Shown here in pieces: positions 60,601 to 64,000 of a stretch of 64,000 nt of DNA. Numbering within the stretch: position 1 is the stretch's first letter; the number at the start of each line of letters is the position of its first letter. The notes below the pieces were generated by a model, which saw only the letters and a program-made list of their open reading frames with translations, was not told the origin of the DNA and made no database searches. This DNA is from Streptomyces violaceoruber (GTDB taxonomy: Bacteria; Actinomycetota; Actinomycetes; Streptomycetales; Streptomycetaceae), in the NCBI GenBank assembly GCA_000720805.1, contig JODI01000003.1, forward strand, positions 124,001-188,000, in the 5' to 3' direction. The position numbers and the translations under genes are program-made.

Positions 60601-60739
60601 CCTCGAGATCACCGACCCGACCACCGCCCAGCCGGTGCTCGACGAGGCCATCCGCCGCTTGTACGCCGACGACGACGCGATCACCGGCGACCCAGACCGC
60701 AGTGACTACCACGAGAGGACCTCCGTTGCCGCCCCGTAA
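57647..60739 (+). CDS. type III-like restriction endonuclease subunit (DEAD helicase plus PD-(D/E)xK)
   Basis: A 1030-aa Res-type protein (the family sometimes named BPTD_3080). Superfamily 2 helicase: Walker A KMATGSGKTVVMAMLIAWHT (about 175), DEAH-type INDEAHHCYQDKP (about 318), motif III DLSATPFYLSGSGY, motif VI EQVVGRGLRRRSYD (about 631). The C-terminal nuclease region has RHNYVPDFLIKL with Asp and TLIVEVSGGQKR with Glu; the usual ExK Lys is shifted, reading E-V-S-G-G-Q-K. It translocates or loops DNA and cuts when sites are unmethylated. It overlaps the methyltransferase gene by 14 nt. The GC content is lower than in core genes. Confidence 0.88.
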   Translation: MTDTASGSVEALANPIINTPYDIPSRHFELGPKGPTGVIVERRRPSESFIPVAPVRKGRKKGIDNSIQEAIALTHEQVVPNTLIDELRREVALWRARNYDGVTPTTRKLLLHWSDPNRDNRVLFAQREAAETAIFLAEVSGRKTAYGTIRDWRGELAERNEEHNAGLPRIALKMATGSGKTVVMAMLIAWHTLNKVASPRDPRFVKRFLVVAPGITIRDRLRVLQPNDPGNYYDLRDLVPADLKGQLGKAQILVANYHAFLLKDSREIKAVTKTTRQILLAGKREDPFKETEGAMVSRVLRGWSVGSGKKQSDILVINDEAHHCYQDKPITIEGEEADAEANDRNADARVWFRGLQAIARKVGVKAIYDLSATPFYLSGSGYKEGFIFPWVVSDFSLMDAIECGIVKVPRIPVDDDAAHEAVTYLNLWESVGKLLPKRRRKDLDAGSWVPPDEMVGALYSLYRSYQTAFEHWETELQPLGETPPVFIVVCPNTAVSKLVHDWIAGWDHTPGNLTLFSNVVDGEPLDRPRTILVDSAELESGRAMKPEFKDAAATEIEAFKAELRLRNPGTDVDVTDEDLLREVMNTVGKPGHLGEHVRCVVSVAMLTEGWDANTVTHILGIRAFRSQLLCEQVVGRGLRRRSYDVNEQGFFEAEYASVYGVPFAFIPTDRPQMNPNPPRPTTLVRTVEGRGHLRIAFPKLTGYRLEVPDAGLCLADDLEPFVVGPDTIPTWTEAAPIVGDSEVIEDAPETQRPQTVAYWLARRLLTTHLRTEKDVGDNRPWLFPELVQVCRDWIDRAVTVEHGFDLGFLIRYVQWQARAADAVYAAVMRQEENRRARLRPILRPFDPVGSTGNVSFHTRKVALVADQDRCEISHVVLDGPEGNTWEQLLMAYAEKHRDVLAYVKNDHLGFEIPYVHEGTRHNYVPDFLIKLRTEPDDVERTLIVEVSGGQKRLHLPGLTDMKRVAARDTWCVAVNNHGGFGRWGYLEITDPTTAQPVLDEAIRRLYADDDAITGDPDRSDYHERTSVAAP

Positions 60740-63443
60740 GAAGCAGACCGACCCCACTCCGGTCGCGTCGATCACCCACGGCGACAAGCGGACTAACCTG
60801 CCCACCGCCGACGCTCAGGAGTTCGTCACACCCGCTGTCGAGGAGGCCCGCAAGATCCTCGTTGAGCGCGACCCGAGTCTCGACCCGCAGCTGGTGTGGA
60901 GAGGTAAGTACGGCGACGAATCCCCAGGGGCCATTGAGTCCACCGCGGCGCTGGTGACGGATGCGCCGCCGATTTACATCCAGGAGAAGATCGACCCGCG
61001 GGTCCTTGTCGAGAACCTCCGGCGCACGGCGCCCCGGTCTGAGGACGAGCCTGCACTCACTCTCTTCGACATGTTCGATGGCCTTGATGAACTCGACTTG
61101 GTCGACTTCTACGAGCACCAGGCCAATTGGTCGAACCGGATGATACTCGGCGACGGACTGCTGGTGATGGCTTCGCTTGCCGAGCGCGAAGAGCTGCGCG
61201 GCCAAGTTCAGATGGTCTATATCGACCCGCCCTACGGGATTCGATTCGAGTCCAACTGGCAGGCGACGGCGCGATCCAGGTCAGTTAAGGATGGCAAGGT
61301 CGAGGACATCGTCCGTGAGGCCGAGCAGATTAAGGCCTTTCGCGACACGTGGGATCGCGGCATTCACTCCTACCTGTCATACCTTCGGGACCGGCTACTC
61401 GTCACGCGCGAGCTGCTCACCGAGTCAGGGTCGTGCTTTGTGCAGATCGGAACGGCGAACCTGCACCTCGTCACGACGCTGATGGCAGAAGTCTTCGGCC
61501 CGGAAAATCATGTCGAGACGATCGCCTTCCGAAAGAAGACGATGCCTCTCGGTGGCCGTCTGCTTGAAGGCGCGTACGACTACATCGTGTGGTTTGCCAA
61601 AGACAAGGAGCTTGTTAAGTATCGCCGGCTTTTCCAGAAGCAGGACATCCAAGGCGACACACACTGGAACGTCGCAGTCGCACCTGACGGCTCGAAGCGA
61701 ACCATGAATCGTGCCGAGATCAACGCGCACCAGCTGCTCCCCGAGGGGACCGATGTTGCACAGCTCATCGGCCTCTATCCGGTGGGCGCGTTCGAGACTG
61801 GCATCTATGACTATGAGTACGAAGGACGGACGTACAAGCTTCCCCCGGGAAAGTCATGGCCCTCACCAAGGCCGGGCATGGATCGACTTGCCTTGGCAGG
61901 GCGCCTGCAGCCCTATGACGATGGCAATACGCTGCGCTATGTGCTTCGGCACTCGGACTACCCGGTTACGGTCTACAACAACGTTTGGACTGACACGTCA
62001 GCCGCAACAGGCATGACCTACGTGGTGGAGACGAGTCCGAAGGTCATTCAGCGTTGCATGCTCATGTGCACTGATCCGGGAGATCTTGTACTCGACCCGA
62101 CCTGTGGCAGCGGCACCACGGCGTACGTGGCGGAGCATTGGGGTCGACGCTGGATCACGATCGATACCTCCCGCGTGGCACTCGCGCTGGCACGACAGCG
62201 TCTCATGGGGGGGAAGTACCCCTTCTACCTCCTGGCTGACTCCGAAAAGGGACGAATGGCGGAGAGCAACGCGAGCGGCACGGTACTCCCGCCGGCCCGG
62301 GTTTCTAACGACATTCGACACGGGTTTGTTTACAAGCGCGTCCAGCACATCACGCTCAAGTCGATCGCCAACAACCCCGACATCCGCAAAGGGATGACAA
62401 GGGATGAGATCGACGAGGCAATCAAGCGTCACGCGGACTTCGAGCTGCTCTACGACGACCCTTACGATGACAAGGGCACTGTTCGGGTGACTGGACCGTT
62501 CACTGTCGAGTCCTTGAGCCCCCACCGCTCGCTAGCCTTCGCCGGCGGTCCGGACCCCGCAAGCCGCGAGTCGATCAGCGAGATGAGTGGTGCGGAGCAG
62601 CCGGACGCCCCAAACTTCGAGCAATCGATTCTTGAGAATCTGGGCCGTGCAGGAGTGCAGAACGGGCGCCGGGGCGAGCGGATTGGATTCGCCTCGATCG
62701 ACTCCTACCCGGGCAAGTACATCCAGGCGGTCGGCACGTCGACCAGCCTGTCAGGGGAGGGTGAAGCGAGGATCGGGATCGCGATCGGCCCGCAGTACGG
62801 CACGGTGAGCCAGCGTTTCGCACGCGACGCGGTCAAGGAGGCTATCGAGGCCCAAGATATCGACCTGCTGTGCCTCCTTGGCTTCGCCTTCGACGCCGCG
62901 ACTGCTGAAGTAACCGAGTCTGATGGCGTCACAGTTGACACCTCGTCGGAGGGCTTCGCTCACGTCGAGGGTGAACGGGCATTCGGCCGGATCAAGCTTC
63001 TGATGGTCCGGATGAATGTTGACCTGCTCATGGGCGAGGACCTGAAGAAGACTGGTGCTGGCAACCTGTTCACTGTCTTCGGTGAGCCAGACATCGACGT
63101 ACGCCACGAGGACAGCGATGTCGTGGTCGAGCTCAATGGGGTCGACGTCTACGATCCGACTACCGGTGAATTGCGGAGTAACGACACTGGCCAGATCGCC
63201 TTGTGGATGATCGACACCAACTATAACGGCGACAGCTTTTTCGTCCGGCACTGCTACTTCACTGGCGGCGGAGACCCGTACAAGAAGCTCAAGGCTGCGC
63301 TCAAGGCCGAGATCGACGCTGACGCTTGGGCGTCGCTGAAATCCACGGTTTCCCGCCCCTTCGCGAAGCCAGAGACTGGCAAGATTGCTGTCAAGGTAAT
63401 CAACGACTACGGCGACGAAGTAATGAAGGTATTTGAGGTCTGA
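60726..63443 (+). CDS. type III-like site-specific DNA adenine methyltransferase
   Basis: A 905-aa Mod-type protein that should protect the host by methylating adenine. The catalytic motif DPPY occurs as VYIDPPYGIRFESN (about 166), before the AdoMet motif LDPTCGSGTTAYVAEHWGRR (about 457): the beta-class N6A/N4C order. The N-terminal 160 residues (ARKILVERDPSLDPQLVWRG) and the C-terminal 400 residues, with IGFASIDSYPGKYIQAVGTS, are probably target recognition and Res contact. TTG 60726, after GAGAGGA, was chosen because the start lies inside the res gene end and earlier codons are out-of-frame noise. Confidence 0.9.
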   Translation: MPPRKKQTDPTPVASITHGDKRTNLPTADAQEFVTPAVEEARKILVERDPSLDPQLVWRGKYGDESPGAIESTAALVTDAPPIYIQEKIDPRVLVENLRRTAPRSEDEPALTLFDMFDGLDELDLVDFYEHQANWSNRMILGDGLLVMASLAEREELRGQVQMVYIDPPYGIRFESNWQATARSRSVKDGKVEDIVREAEQIKAFRDTWDRGIHSYLSYLRDRLLVTRELLTESGSCFVQIGTANLHLVTTLMAEVFGPENHVETIAFRKKTMPLGGRLLEGAYDYIVWFAKDKELVKYRRLFQKQDIQGDTHWNVAVAPDGSKRTMNRAEINAHQLLPEGTDVAQLIGLYPVGAFETGIYDYEYEGRTYKLPPGKSWPSPRPGMDRLALAGRLQPYDDGNTLRYVLRHSDYPVTVYNNVWTDTSAATGMTYVVETSPKVIQRCMLMCTDPGDLVLDPTCGSGTTAYVAEHWGRRWITIDTSRVALALARQRLMGGKYPFYLLADSEKGRMAESNASGTVLPPARVSNDIRHGFVYKRVQHITLKSIANNPDIRKGMTRDEIDEAIKRHADFELLYDDPYDDKGTVRVTGPFTVESLSPHRSLAFAGGPDPASRESISEMSGAEQPDAPNFEQSILENLGRAGVQNGRRGERIGFASIDSYPGKYIQAVGTSTSLSGEGEARIGIAIGPQYGTVSQRFARDAVKEAIEAQDIDLLCLLGFAFDAATAEVTESDGVTVDTSSEGFAHVEGERAFGRIKLLMVRMNVDLLMGEDLKKTGAGNLFTVFGEPDIDVRHEDSDVVVELNGVDVYDPTTGELRSNDTGQIALWMIDTNYNGDSFFVRHCYFTGGGDPYKKLKAALKAEIDADAWASLKSTVSRPFAKPETGKIAVKVINDYGDEVMKVFEV

Positions 63444-63498
63444 AACATGAGCGATCGGGCTACGGACGCGCAGGCTGCCCGGGGTACGTGCGCTCCCG

Positions 63499-63542
63499 AT
63501 TCAGATCTGGGGCGCCCAGGTAGTCAGGCTACCGAAATCTGA
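63499..63542 (+). terminator. hairpin between methyltransferase gene and tRNA-Ser fragment
   Basis: Inner stem GGTAG / CTACC around TCAGG (63519-63533), with outer arms TCAGAT (63499-63504) and ATCTGA (63537-63542). It may terminate the restriction operon or be part of an old attachment site next to the tRNA fragment. Confidence 0.5.
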
Positions 63543-63543
63543 G

Positions 63544-63602
63544 GCCTTGAAAACCGTCGTGGCAGCGATGTCACCGTGGGTTCAAATCCCACACCCACCG
63601 CA
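63544..63602 (+). pseudogene. 3' half of a tRNA-Ser, probable attachment-site relic
   Basis: From the anticodon loop CTTGAAA (anticodon TGA) through ACCG, the long class II variable arm GTGGCAGCGATGTCAC, the T-arm GTGGGTTCAAATCCCAC and acceptor strand ACCCACC to GCA. No 5' half (acceptor GGTGGGT, D-arm) precedes it. The fragment points rightward, with the island on its 5' side and ordinary chromosome on its 3' side. Confidence 0.78.
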
Positions 63603-63607
63603 GGTGA

Positions 63608-63642
63608 ACGGCCTCTGACCAGGGGAATTGGTCAGAGGCCGT
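63608..63642 (+). terminator. terminator of the right tRNA-Ser
   Basis: Perfect 13-bp stem ACGGCCTCTGACC / GGTCAGAGGCCGT with a 9-base loop, 5 bases after the tRNA-Ser end. It is the normal terminator of the original tRNA gene. Confidence 0.8.
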
Positions 63643-63737
63643 GCCCGTTCCAAGGACCGTTACCTACCGCTGTTCCCCGTCGTTCCCCGCCTTAGCGGGC
63701 ATGCATGGGGCACGCCCGAAACTGGGGAGGACAAGCG

Positions 63738-63962
63738 ATGTTGGTTCGACCAGGCAGTGATCAGTACCCGTCGAAAGATCAGCTTTGCTTCCTGTGCTCG
63801 AAGCCGTTAGACGGTACTGGCACCGTCGTGATGTGGGCTGGTCCTGGACACTTCATTTACCTCCATGGCGCACGCTGTACAACCTCGTTCGTCCATCGGC
63901 TGAGCCGGGACGCTTTGGAGGTCGAACACGAACAGCGGTCGACAGAGGCTCCAGCGGGCTGA
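63738..63962 (+). CDS. small hypothetical protein with possible zinc-binding motif
   Basis: A 74-aa protein. CFLCSKPLDGTG gives a CxxC knuckle near residue 17, and FIYLHGARCTTSFVHRL supplies a His and a Cys further on, so a single zinc site is possible. The C-terminus is acidic. ATG 63738 has GGGGAGG 7 nt upstream; a GTG further upstream lacks this. It is the first gene right of the island. Not recognised as a named family. Confidence 0.55.
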   Translation: MLVRPGSDQYPSKDQLCFLCSKPLDGTGTVVMWAGPGHFIYLHGARCTTSFVHRLSRDALEVEHEQRSTEAPAG

Positions 63963-64000
63963 GGCAAGCCTGCAGCGCGTCCATGAGCACGGTCGGCGGA

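Larger units (their letters stand above)
55706..63602. mobile_element. genomic island with anti-phage genes, bounded by tRNA 3' fragments
   Basis: About 7.9 kb of clearly lower GC, with many A/T third positions, unlike the flanks. It carries a Shedu-like gene, a type III-like restriction gene and its methyltransferase. Left border: 3' half of tRNA-Arg(CCG) on the minus strand; right border: 3' half of tRNA-Ser on the plus strand. Both fragments are oriented as expected for a displaced chromosomal tRNA end with foreign DNA inside. As they come from different tRNAs, this is not one simple attL/attR pair. No integrase or excisionase is recognised. Confidence 0.65.

Noticed and set aside
63544..63602. 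Complete tRNA-Ser gene
   Set aside because: Only the anticodon loop to the 3' end is present; no 5' acceptor strand or D-arm precedes it.

Overview
The window is a high-GC actinobacterial chromosome segment, almost certainly Streptomyces. Support: GTG/TTG starts, codon use dominated by G/C third positions, a conservon operon, a fused 2-oxoglutarate decarboxylase (Kgd), Lon behind ClgR/HspR-type sites, NHEJ Ku and a LigD-type polymerase, and IS110 elements. The gene order malic enzyme - kgd - two-component system - lon - cvn operon - ftsW/pbp - Ku/LigD is a conserved Streptomyces core arrangement.

Region by region. 1-2.1 kb: polar amino acid ABC transporter (binding lipoprotein, permease, ATPase cut by the window edge). 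2.7-8.6 kb: malic enzyme, MDR oxidoreductase, a small HTH/Clp-N pair behind two palindromes, a PadR/DUF4097 pair and DUF6104. 8.6-16.5 kb: Kgd, a two-component system, a spermidine synthase-like protein and a rhomboid-like membrane protein. 16.8-20.2 kb: lon and a GH25 muramidase. 20.5-28.1 kb: MarR, a PP2C-like protein, then a conservon (sensor kinase, Roadblock, DUF742, GTPase) followed by a styrene-monooxygenase-like flavoprotein. 28.2-33.4 kb: NlpC/P60 hydrolase, TetR, two diiron proteins and a Uma2 protein. 33.4-39 kb: a probable envelope operon (phosphatase, lipoprotein, histidine kinase, FtsW, PBP). 39-44.2 kb: NERD-like protein, LigD polymerase, Ku, cyclophilin, acyltransferase. 44.2-48.9 kb: patatin, decaying genes, MFS transporter and nicotinamidase, strewn with short tandem repeats.

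49-54.5 kb is accessory: a Baeyer-Villiger-type monooxygenase followed by a truncated ORF, a squalene-cyclase-like remnant, an IS481-type scrap and one IS110 transposase gene split by a second complete IS110 element. Removing the inner element restores a 400-codon frame exactly.

55.7-63.6 kb is an anti-phage island of visibly lower GC: a Shedu-like (DUF4263) nuclease divergent from a type III-like restriction helicase/nuclease and its adenine methyltransferase. It is bounded by the 3' halves of two different tRNA genes (Arg-CCG on the minus strand at the left, Ser on the plus strand at the right), both facing outward. No integrase is visible. This island and the nested IS110 are the most interesting parts of the window.

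Coordinates and motifs were read by eye. Family assignments rest on motif recognition, not on database searches.
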